A DNA stretch of 7,049 nt from Bacteroidota bacterium (lineage in GTDB: Bacteria; Bacteroidota; Bacteroidia; Bacteroidales; Bacteroidaceae), in assembly GCA_023458215.1 (NCBI GenBank), contig JAEXAJ010000024.1, forward strand, positions 1-7,049. The letters run 5' to 3'. Below the pieces are notes generated by a model. That model worked only from the letters and a program-made list of their open reading frames with translations, did no database searches and was not told where the DNA came from. Positions within the stretch are counted from its first letter, which is position 1. Each line of letters starts with the position of its first letter. A program made the translations under genes and the position numbers. This document shows positions 1 to 6,697 of the stretch, piece after piece.

Positions 1-2867
1 CATCACAAGAGATTGCCGTTAAAGGTTCTGCACCAATCAATGTGCTGATGCAAAGCGACTCGCAACTGATTGAAGAAGTTGTGGTAACCGCCCTCGGTAT
101 CAAGCGTGCCACGAAGGCGTTGAGCTATAATGTACAGGAGGTGAACACTGCCGCTCTGAATGCCAACAAAGACGCTAACTTCGTTAACTCCTTGAGTGGT
201 AAAGTGGCAGGTGTCAATATCAACGCCTCCTCTTCTGGTGTGGGTGGTGTGTCTAAGGTGGTAATGCGTGGTACGAAATCCATCATGCAGTCTTCCAATG
301 CTCTTTATGTAATAGATGGCGTGCCCGTCTTCTCAGGTCGTGGCAAGAGTGGTGGTACGGAATTCGATTCTCAGGGTTCTTCTGAACCTATTGCCGATAT
401 CAATCCCGATGACATTGAATCTATGTCGGTGCTGACTGGTGCTGCGGCTGCGGCATTGTATGGCTCGGAGGCTGCCAACGGTGCTATTATCATTACTACC
501 AAGAAGGGTAAAGAGGGAAAACTGAATCTGACAGTAAGCAGCAATACCGAGTTTACCACTCCATTTGTGATGCCGAGTTTCCAGAACCGCTACGGTACAG
601 GATCGAACGGTATCTCTACCAATACAGGTGCACTTAGCTGGGGAGCTCGTCTGAACGAAGCCAATAACTATGGCTATAGCCCCCGCGACGACTACTTCCA
701 AACCGGTATTGTGGGTACAGAAACCATCTCGATGTCGACCGGTACTGAGAAGAACCAGACTTATGCATCGGCTGCTGCCCTTAACTCTAAAGGTATCGTT
801 CCTAACAACAAATACACCCGTTATAACTTTACCGTACGCAATACCACTTCTTTCCTCAACGATAAGATGAAGCTTGATATTGGTGCAAGCTACATTTTGC
901 AGAGTGACCGTAATATGACCAATCAGGGTTCTTATAACAACCCGCTGGTAGGTGCGTATCTTTTTCCTCGCGGCAACGACTGGGAAGACATCCGCATGTA
1001 CGAGCGTTATGATGCCGCCCGTAAAATCAATACGCAGTACTGGCCTATAGGCGACGAGGCAATGGCTATGCAGAACCCGTACTGGATTAACAACCGCAAC
1101 CTGCGCGAGAACAAGAAAGATCGCTACATGCTGAATGCCGGACTTAGCTATCAGATTCTAGATTGGTTGAGTATATCGGGACGTGTCCGCCTGGATAACT
1201 CCAACAATGACTATACCGAGAAATTCTATGCAACAACCAATACGCAGCTCACCGAGAAATCCACTCGTGGTTTGTATGGCATTACCAAAACTCAGGATAA
1301 GCAGTTGTATGCTGACTTCTTGCTGAACATTAACAAAAGTTTCGGCGAAAGCTGGACGCTGCAAGCCAATCTTGGTGGTTCTTTCTCTGACATTCGTTCG
1401 GATGCCATGAAGGTACGTGGCCCTATTGCTGATGGAAGTGATGCTTTTGGAGATGAAAAGCCGGGACTTACTAACTATTTCGCTATTCAGCACCTTAGTG
1501 CCAGCAAAACTCAGCGTTTGCAAGAAGGGTGGCGCGAGCAGACACAGTCTCTGTTTGGTTCTGCCGAACTAGGCTATAAGAGCACCTATTACCTGACGGT
1601 GACCGGACGTAACGATTGGCCTTCACAGCTGGCAGGTCCTAATTCAGTAAATAAGTCTTTCTTCTATCCTTCTGTCGGTGGTTCGGTAGTGTTGTCCGAG
1701 TTGATACCCGAATTGAACACAGACCTGGTGTCATTTATGAAGATCCGCGGTTCGTGGGCATCCGTAGGTAGCCCCTTCTCCAGATACTTTGCCAACCCTC
1801 GTTATGGATGGAATACAAGTTCCATACAGTGGAGCGTCTTGACTCAACTTCCTATAGACTTAAAACCCGAACGTACCAATTCCTTTGAATTAGGTTTGAC
1901 TTTACGCTTCCTGAAGAATTTCAATCTGGACGTGACTTACTATAATGCCAAGACCATGAACCAGACATTTAATCCACAATTGCCAGTCAGTGGATATTCA
2001 TCCATGTATATCCAAACAGGTGCTGTACGTAACTCCGGTGTCGAACTGTCATTAGGATTTAAGAATACCTGGAACAAATTTACATGGGATACAGGAATCA
2101 CTTACTCTACCAATAAGAATAAGATACTTACATTGGCCGACAATGCTATCAATCCTGCCACCGGTGAACGCTTCTCATTGAAAAGACTAAATATGGGTGG
2201 TTTGGGTGAAGCTCGTTTCCTTTTACGCGAAGGTGGTGGCATGGGGGATCTCTACTCATTGATTGATATGAAACGTGATGCCAACGGCAATATCTATGTC
2301 GATCAGAACGGAAATGTATCTACTGAAACTATTCAGGATCCCGACAAATACATCAAGCTAGGCAGTGTATTGCCGAAGGGAAACCTGGCATGGCGCAATA
2401 ACTTCAACTGGAAAGACCTCGACTTTGGCTTTATGATATCGGCTCGTCTGGGTGGAGTGGTTTACTCGCGTACACAGGCTATGCTCGACTACTACGGGGT
2501 GTCTGAAGCTTCGGCCGACGCACGCGACCTAGGTTATGTAGGTATCAATGGCAACGATTTTATCAATCCTCAAACTTGGTATAGCGTAGTGGGTAGCGGC
2601 ACGTCTGTTCCTCAATTCTATACCTATTCGGCCACCAACATTCGCTTGCAGGAAGTATCACTGGGTTACACCATTTCCCGTAAGTTGTTGAAAGATGTAT
2701 GCGACATTCGCGTATCATTAGTGGGCCGCAATCTATGGATGATTTATAACAAAGCGCCTTTCGATCCTGAGAGTGTAGCTTCTACCGATAACTTCTACCA
2801 AGGTATTGACTATTTCATGATGCCTGCTCTGCGCAATATCGGTTTCAGTCTGAACTTTAAATTTTAA
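1..2867 (+). CDS. SusC/RagA-like TonB-dependent outer-membrane glycan transporter (5' truncated by window)
   Basis: Imports oligosaccharides across the outer membrane using TonB/ExbBD energy, paired with the SusD lipoprotein encoded next. The frame is already open at the window edge (first full codon at nt 3), so the true start, signal peptide and most of the N-terminal carboxypeptidase-regulatory-like domain lie upstream; the GTG at nt 42 is internal. About 954 residues are visible. In visible numbering, the end of that domain (residues 1-20) is followed by a TonB box (EEVVVTALG, 24-32), then the plug domain with LYVIDGVPV (101-109) and the SusC/RagA signature running from NPDDIE to ITTKKG (134-169). 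The rest is a 22-strand-type barrel with family landmarks such as TGRNDW (about nt 1600-1620), LKPERTNSFELG (about nt 1860-1900) and VGRNLW near the end. It ends in NFKF with a terminal Phe, as expected for BAM-inserted barrels. Stops are in tandem, TAA then TAG in frame. No frameshift is seen. Family assignment is very secure; the cargo (N-glycan oligosaccharide) is inferred from neighbours. Confidence 0.97.
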   Translation, partial: SQEIAVKGSAPINVLMQSDSQLIEEVVVTALGIKRATKALSYNVQEVNTAALNANKDANFVNSLSGKVAGVNINASSSGVGGVSKVVMRGTKSIMQSSNALYVIDGVPVFSGRGKSGGTEFDSQGSSEPIADINPDDIESMSVLTGAAAAALYGSEAANGAIIITTKKGKEGKLNLTVSSNTEFTTPFVMPSFQNRYGTGSNGISTNTGALSWGARLNEANNYGYSPRDDYFQTGIVGTETISMSTGTEKNQTYASAAALNSKGIVPNNKYTRYNFTVRNTTSFLNDKMKLDIGASYILQSDRNMTNQGSYNNPLVGAYLFPRGNDWEDIRMYERYDAARKINTQYWPIGDEAMAMQNPYWINNRNLRENKKDRYMLNAGLSYQILDWLSISGRVRLDNSNNDYTEKFYATTNTQLTEKSTRGLYGITKTQDKQLYADFLLNINKSFGESWTLQANLGGSFSDIRSDAMKVRGPIADGSDAFGDEKPGLTNYFAIQHLSASKTQRLQEGWREQTQSLFGSAELGYKSTYYLTVTGRNDWPSQLAGPNSVNKSFFYPSVGGSVVLSELIPELNTDLVSFMKIRGSWASVGSPFSRYFANPRYGWNTSSIQWSVLTQLPIDLKPERTNSFELGLTLRFLKNFNLDVTYYNAKTMNQTFNPQLPVSGYSSMYIQTGAVRNSGVELSLGFKNTWNKFTWDTGITYSTNKNKILTLADNAINPATGERFSLKRLNMGGLGEARFLLREGGGMGDLYSLIDMKRDANGNIYVDQNGNVSTETIQDPDKYIKLGSVLPKGNLAWRNNFNWKDLDFGFMISARLGGVVYSRTQAMLDYYGVSEASADARDLGYVGINGNDFINPQTWYSVVGSGTSVPQFYTYSATNIRLQEVSLGYTISRKLLKDVCDIRVSLVGRNLWMIYNKAPFDPESVASTDNFYQGIDYFMMPALRNIGFSLNFKF
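72..107 (+). other. TonB box and start of plug domain in the SusC-like protein
   Basis: The peptide EEVVVTALGIKR encoded here sits between the carboxypeptidase-regulatory-like domain and the plug. It fits the EVVVTA-G consensus seen at this place in SusC/RagA transporters and is the likely contact for TonB. It also anchors the domain layout of the truncated transporter. The assignment rests on motif and position only. Confidence 0.75.
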
Positions 2868-2879
2868 TAGTGGAATAAC

Positions 2880-4469
2880 ATGAAAAAGAACATCATAAAT
2901 AAACTAATTATAGGCTTGATTGCATTGGGCTTTATGTCTTGTACGGGCAACTATATGGATATTAATTCCAATCCTTATGAACCGGGTGACTTGAGTGCTG
3001 ACGACTATGCCTTGGGTTCGGCTATGAGCAACTTAGCGAGCACTGTGATTTCTTCGGATATCAACACTACACAGTTCACCGACTGTTTGTTGGGTGGTCC
3101 GATGGGGGGGTATTTTGCCGACTCAAACAGTGGTTGGTCCAACACAATCTCTAATTTCGATGCCAAGAATGACTGGACACGTGTGTTTTTGATCAGCGAT
3201 CGCATCATAGCCACACTATACAGCAACTTGAGGTCTGTTAAGTTGGTGTCCGATCAAACCGGCAATCCGGTTCCTTGGGCTATTGCACAGATTGTAAAGG
3301 TGGCTGCTATGAGCCGTGTTACCGATACATACGGTGCTATTCCTTACTCCAAAATCGGGGAGGATGGAAAGATTGCCACTCCTTACGATTCACAGGAAGA
3401 GGTTTACAATAAATTCTTTGAAGAACTCGAAGCATCTATCACTACCTTGACCGAGAATAAAAATGCAGCGTTGGTTCCTACTGCCGATTATGTGTATAGC
3501 GGTAATGTTCAGAAATGGGTAAAATTTGCCAACTCTCTGAAATTACGCCTTGCAATCCGCATTGCATACGCCAATCCTACCAAAGCAAGAGAAATGGCGG
3601 AAAGTGCCGTGAAGCAAGAATTGGGATTGATTGAAACCAATGCCGATAATGCAACTTGGAAATACTTCGGTACTCTTCCTAATCCTATTTATACAGCTGT
3701 ACGTTATAATGAAGAGCAAACCGGTGGTGATGCACATGCAGCAGCCGATATCATTTGCTACATGAACGGTTATAAAGACGCCCGTCGTGCCAGCTATTTC
3801 GAAAAATCAGGATGGGCAGGACAGGATTACGTAGGTCTTCGTCGTAGCATCAATATGGCTAAAGTGACTGAACATTTCAGCAAGTATTCTCGTATCAAGA
3901 TGTCTTCCAATGATCCCGTTCTTTGGATGAATGCCGCCGAGGTTGCTTTCTTGCGTGCCGAGGGCAAAGCTATATTCGGTTTTGATATGGGTGGTAATGC
4001 CGGCGACTTCTACAATCAGGGTATCGCACTCTCCTTTGAGCAATGGGGTGTATCAGGAGCTGATACTTATGCGAAAGACGACCAGAGTGTGCCTGCTGTG
4101 TATAAAGATCCTTCGGGCATTTATACCTACTCCGGAAACTTGACTGACATCACCATCAAATGGGACGATGCTGCCAGCACTGAGAAGAAACAGGAACGTA
4201 TTATTACTCAGAAGTGGATTGCCAACTGGCCTTTGGGCAACGAGGCTTGGGCTGATTATCGTCGTACTGGATATCCGAAGTTGATTCCTGCCTCTGCCGA
4301 TGGCAACCGTAGCGGTGGAATAGTGGATAGCAACCGTGGTGCACGTCGTATGCCTTACCCTTCGGAAGAATATACCAACAATACGGAGAATGTACAAAAT
4401 GCAGTGAGCAAGTTCCTGAATGGCCCCGACAATATGGGTACCGACGTATGGTGGGCTGCAAAGAAATAA
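2880..4469 (+). CDS. SusD/RagB-like surface glycan-binding lipoprotein
   Basis: Outer-membrane lipoprotein that caps the SusC barrel and captures glycan for import. The 529-residue length is normal for the family. The N-terminus MKKNIINK with a hydrophobic stretch ends in an SPII lipobox with Cys21 (FMSC). The next residues, TGNYMDINSNP, match the start of SusD-like_2-type proteins. Further landmarks are RVTDTYGAIPYS (146-157), KWVKFANSLKLRLAIRI (212-228), LWMNAAEVAFLRAEG (348-362), WPLGNEAWADYRRTGYP (450-466) and RRMPYPSEEY (489-498), in the usual SusD order, so the fold is very likely complete. It starts 12 nt after the SusC stop, without a Shine-Dalgarno sequence, as is usual in Bacteroides. 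The start is supported by the lysine-rich n-region directly after ATG. Ligand identity cannot be read from the sequence. Among known loci the gene order points to BT3984 of B. thetaiotaomicron as the likely counterpart (from memory, not searched). Confidence 0.96.
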   Translation: MKKNIINKLIIGLIALGFMSCTGNYMDINSNPYEPGDLSADDYALGSAMSNLASTVISSDINTTQFTDCLLGGPMGGYFADSNSGWSNTISNFDAKNDWTRVFLISDRIIATLYSNLRSVKLVSDQTGNPVPWAIAQIVKVAAMSRVTDTYGAIPYSKIGEDGKIATPYDSQEEVYNKFFEELEASITTLTENKNAALVPTADYVYSGNVQKWVKFANSLKLRLAIRIAYANPTKAREMAESAVKQELGLIETNADNATWKYFGTLPNPIYTAVRYNEEQTGGDAHAAADIICYMNGYKDARRASYFEKSGWAGQDYVGLRRSINMAKVTEHFSKYSRIKMSSNDPVLWMNAAEVAFLRAEGKAIFGFDMGGNAGDFYNQGIALSFEQWGVSGADTYAKDDQSVPAVYKDPSGIYTYSGNLTDITIKWDDAASTEKKQERIITQKWIANWPLGNEAWADYRRTGYPKLIPASADGNRSGGIVDSNRGARRMPYPSEEYTNNTENVQNAVSKFLNGPDNMGTDVWWAAKK

Positions 4470-4487
4470 CCTTTAAAGAAAAATAGT

Positions 4488-5507
4488 ATGAAGAGATTAT
4501 ATAGAAATTCAATCAAAGGAATAGCATTGGCTCTGTTTTCCATGTTTGCCTTAACCGCTTGTTCGGACTGGACAGAGGTAGAAAGTATTGGACTGGATGA
4601 GCCAACCGTGGCAGACAAGAATCCTGAATTGTATGCCAAATATCTGCAAAATCTGCGTGATTACAAGAATTCGGATCACAAGATCGTTTATGCTTGGTTT
4701 GATAATAGTGAGAAAACTCCTGTTAGCCGTGGACAACACATCTCTGATGCTCCCGATAGCCTTGATGTTATCTCAATGATGTATCCGGCAGAGTTGGCAG
4801 AGTTCGAACTGGCCGATATGAAGACCGTGCGTGAGAAAGGAACCAAAGTGGTTTATACCATCAGCTTTGATAAGATAAAGAAAGAGTATACCGAGAAAGT
4901 AAAAGAAGGTATTGAAACCGGTACTTTTGATACATACCTTTCTACTGAGTTAACAAAGCAAATCGGTTATGCCGATGCCTTTGACGGCATGATTGTGGAA
5001 TATAAGGGTACCAACCCCATTTTCATGACTGCCGAACAGAAAGCGGAAGTAAAGAAGCAGCAAGATACTTTCTTTGGTGCCTTGTCTACATGGAGAAGTA
5101 GCAACGATAAGAAGTTGTTTACCTTTCAGGGATATCCTGAAAACTTGATTGGACAAACTTTGCTGGCTGGCTGCAATCATATAATTCTTGCTACGGACAA
5201 TGTGGCAGATGATGCACAGTTGTCAGTAACTGCCCGTTTGGCAATGGTCGCTTCGGGCATACCGACCGACCGCTTTATTGTAGCTGTATCTACTGTCTCA
5301 TTGGACGGTTCTGACAAGCTTACCGGATATTATGGTTCGGACAGAGCTTTGGCCGAAGCTGCTTACTGGACAATGGAATCTTCAGCCGATTATACCCGTG
5401 CCGGAATAGCTATCTACAATGTGCAGAACGACTATTACAATGCTGTAAACATCTATCAGTATGTACGCGAGGCTATTAACATTATGAATCCTGCTCCTAA
5501 AAAATGA
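4488..5507 (+). CDS. GH18-fold lipoprotein with degenerate active site; probable surface glycan-binding protein
   Basis: A 339-residue lipoprotein. The signal peptide MKRLYRNSIKG plus hydrophobic core ends at lipobox LTAC (Cys25), followed by SDWTE, which resembles a Bacteroidota surface-export signal. The mature part reads like a small endo-beta-N-acetylglucosaminidase-type GH18 barrel: a first strand HKIVYAWF (64-71), ISMMYP (95-100), a third strand KVVYTISF (120-127), and FDGMIVEYKG (165-174) where the catalytic strand 4 should be, then C-terminal strands such as FIVAVSTVSL (263-272) and AGIAIYNV (305-312). GH18 enzymes carry DGxDxDxE here. This protein has Asp166-Gly-Met-Ile169-Val-Glu171-Tyr-Lys173, so the second Asp is Ile, the third is Glu, and the catalytic Glu is Lys in an ungapped alignment. 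Loss of hydrolysis and retention of glycan binding is therefore inferred. It lies 18 nt after the SusD-like gene and overlaps the next gene by 4 nt. Residual activity with a shifted Glu171 is possible but unlikely. Confidence 0.85.
   Translation: MKRLYRNSIKGIALALFSMFALTACSDWTEVESIGLDEPTVADKNPELYAKYLQNLRDYKNSDHKIVYAWFDNSEKTPVSRGQHISDAPDSLDVISMMYPAELAEFELADMKTVREKGTKVVYTISFDKIKKEYTEKVKEGIETGTFDTYLSTELTKQIGYADAFDGMIVEYKGTNPIFMTAEQKAEVKKQQDTFFGALSTWRSSNDKKLFTFQGYPENLIGQTLLAGCNHIILATDNVADDAQLSVTARLAMVASGIPTDRFIVAVSTVSLDGSDKLTGYYGSDRALAEAAYWTMESSADYTRAGIAIYNVQNDYYNAVNIYQYVREAINIMNPAPKK
5504..5507 (+). promoter_or_regulatory. ATGA stop/start overlap (possible translational coupling)
   Basis: The TGA stop of the GH18-like gene (5505-5507) overlaps an ATG (5504-5506) opening the DUF1735/LamG gene. 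If this ATG is used, ribosomes could reinitiate and keep the two lipoproteins in step. A second in-frame ATG at 5516 gives the more typical signal-peptide start MKLRKLY, so use of the overlapping start is not certain. Confidence 0.5.
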
Positions 5508-6673
5508 ATCAAGCTATGAAACTGAGAAAATTATATATTGCATCGATTACATTGCTGGTAAGCGTATTAGTTTCGTGCAGCAATGATACCGAGACATTCG
5601 ATAATCAAGTATATATCAATGCTTCGGCCAAAACCACTAGTGTATTACTGAAATCAACAGCTCCTACAGCTGAAGGAAAGTTCAAGGTTGCCATTCCCCA
5701 ACCGGAATCTAAGGATATCACTATCTCCTTGAAGGCTGAACCTACCTTGGTAGCTACCTACAATGCCGCTTATTATGACCATGCAGAAGCCTTGCCGACA
5801 CAGTACTACACACTGGAAAAGCAACAAGTATCTATCAAGGCAGGTAGTACTGTATCAGATGAAGTGGCTGTGAACTTCAAGGACCTGACGCAACTGGATC
5901 GTGAAAAGATTTATGTATTGCCTGTAACCATTGAACAAGCCAATATCGGCATATTGCAAAGTGCACGCACTATGTATTATGTACTGAAAGGTGCCGCTCT
6001 TATTAATGTGGTGGCTAATATTACTAAGAATCTGGTTTATGTAAACTGGAGCAAGCCCGAAGTGGCCGATAACCTGAAGCAACTTACTGCCGAAGCATTG
6101 ATCCGTGTCAATAAGTTCGACAAGATGCTGACTACTATTATGGGTATTGAAGGTTATTTCCTACTTCGTATCGGTGATGCAGGTATTCCGCAGAACCAAT
6201 TACAAGTAGCTACAAAAGCCGGTAACTTAACTTCTTCCGACTTGGCTATTCCTACAGGTGAGTGGACACACATCGCTGTGACTTATGATGCAGATGCAGG
6301 GGGCAAAGTAACCGTTTACATCAATGGTAAGAATAAGTTTGAAGGAACTGCTAATTGTGGCGCTATCGACTGGGCTAAAACTAAAACAGATGAAGGTAAT
6401 GGTTTCTGGATTGGTCATTCTTATAATCGCGAACGTTTTCTGGAAGGTGAAATCACTGAATGCCGTATCTGGAACAAAGTGTTGACACTAGACGATATTA
6501 ACGCTAAAGATCACTTCTATGAAGTAGCTCCCGGAACCGAAGGACTGGTATCTTATTGGAAATTCGATGAAGGCGCAGGTACTGCTATTACTGACTATAG
6601 CGGTAACGGGAATAATGCCACTGCCGTAGAAGCCATTACTTGGAATGCAGTGGAATTACCTGCAAAGAATTAA
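5504..6673 (+). CDS. DUF1735 + LamG/concanavalin A-like domain lipoprotein, probable surface glycan-binding protein
   Basis: A 389-residue lipoprotein from the first ATG; in-frame ATG at 5516 (residue 5) is an equally plausible start and gives a better n-region. The lipobox is LVSC with Cys25, followed by SNDTE, a likely surface-export signal. Residues about 35-162 form a DUF1735 (BT_3987-like N-terminal) beta-sandwich: DITISLKAEP, then ATYNAAY (84-90), YYTL and IYVLPVTI (136-143). Residues about 195-385 resemble a LamG/Laminin_G_3 jelly roll: EALIRV (197-202), EWTHIAVTYD (253-262), KVTVYINGK (268-276), FWIG (301-304) and ECRIWNKVLTLDDI (319-332). A YWKFDEGAGT...DYSGNGN element follows (351-370). 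No glycosidase signature was found, so binding rather than catalysis is inferred. The mature chain has only two further cysteines, Cys285 and Cys320, which could form a disulfide. Context suggests the counterpart of BT3986 of B. thetaiotaomicron (from memory). The exact ligand is unknown. Confidence 0.9.
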   Translation: MNQAMKLRKLYIASITLLVSVLVSCSNDTETFDNQVYINASAKTTSVLLKSTAPTAEGKFKVAIPQPESKDITISLKAEPTLVATYNAAYYDHAEALPTQYYTLEKQQVSIKAGSTVSDEVAVNFKDLTQLDREKIYVLPVTIEQANIGILQSARTMYYVLKGAALINVVANITKNLVYVNWSKPEVADNLKQLTAEALIRVNKFDKMLTTIMGIEGYFLLRIGDAGIPQNQLQVATKAGNLTSSDLAIPTGEWTHIAVTYDADAGGKVTVYINGKNKFEGTANCGAIDWAKTKTDEGNGFWIGHSYNRERFLEGEITECRIWNKVLTLDDINAKDHFYEVAPGTEGLVSYWKFDEGAGTAITDYSGNGNNATAVEAITWNAVELPAKN

Positions 6674-6697
6674 TTAGTTATACCTTAATCAAATAAA
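6674..6697 (+). other. Short A/T-rich intergenic spacer, no terminator or promoter seen
   Basis: The 24-nt gap between the DUF1735/LamG gene and the first possible start of the next gene is A/T-rich. It holds no stem-loop with a T-tract and no Bacteroides-type TAnnTTTG promoter element. It most likely acts only as the unstructured leader for translation of the next gene within the same transcript. Confidence 0.6.

Noticed and set aside
42..44. GTG as start codon of the SusC-like gene
   Set aside because: The frame stays open upstream to the window edge and encodes the end of the carboxypeptidase-regulatory-like domain (QEIAVKGSAP). A start here would lack signal peptide and that domain.
333..701. 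Open frame on the minus strand inside the SusC-like gene
   Set aside because: It lies fully opposite the conserved plug-domain coding sequence and its translation has no recognisable domain or secretion signal. It is a shadow of the real gene.
1158..1523. Minus-strand open frame of 121 codons
   Set aside because: It is antisense to the SusC barrel region and its composition shows no protein-like motif. Chance open frame.
2075..2082. Minus-strand TAAATTTG, matching the Bacteroides -7 element TAnnTTTG, as a possible antisense RNA promoter in susC
   Set aside because: No matching -33 TTTG at the expected spacing. A single 8-nt degenerate match in 7 kb is expected by chance.
4470..4487. CTTTAAAG palindrome in the gap after the SusD-like gene as a terminator
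   Set aside because: The stem is short, A/T-rich and has no loop or T-tract. The gap is only 18 nt within an apparent operon.
4204..4639. Overlapping minus-strand open frames across the SusD / GH18-like junction
   Set aside because: They are antisense to two well-supported genes, and the translations are rich in Ser/Cys/His without domain signatures. An antisense RNA over the region cannot be excluded, but no minus-strand promoter was recognised.
4922..4929. Plus-strand TACTTTTG, matching TAnnTTTG, as an internal promoter
   Set aside because: No -33 TTTG at the right distance, and it sits inside the GH18-like coding region.
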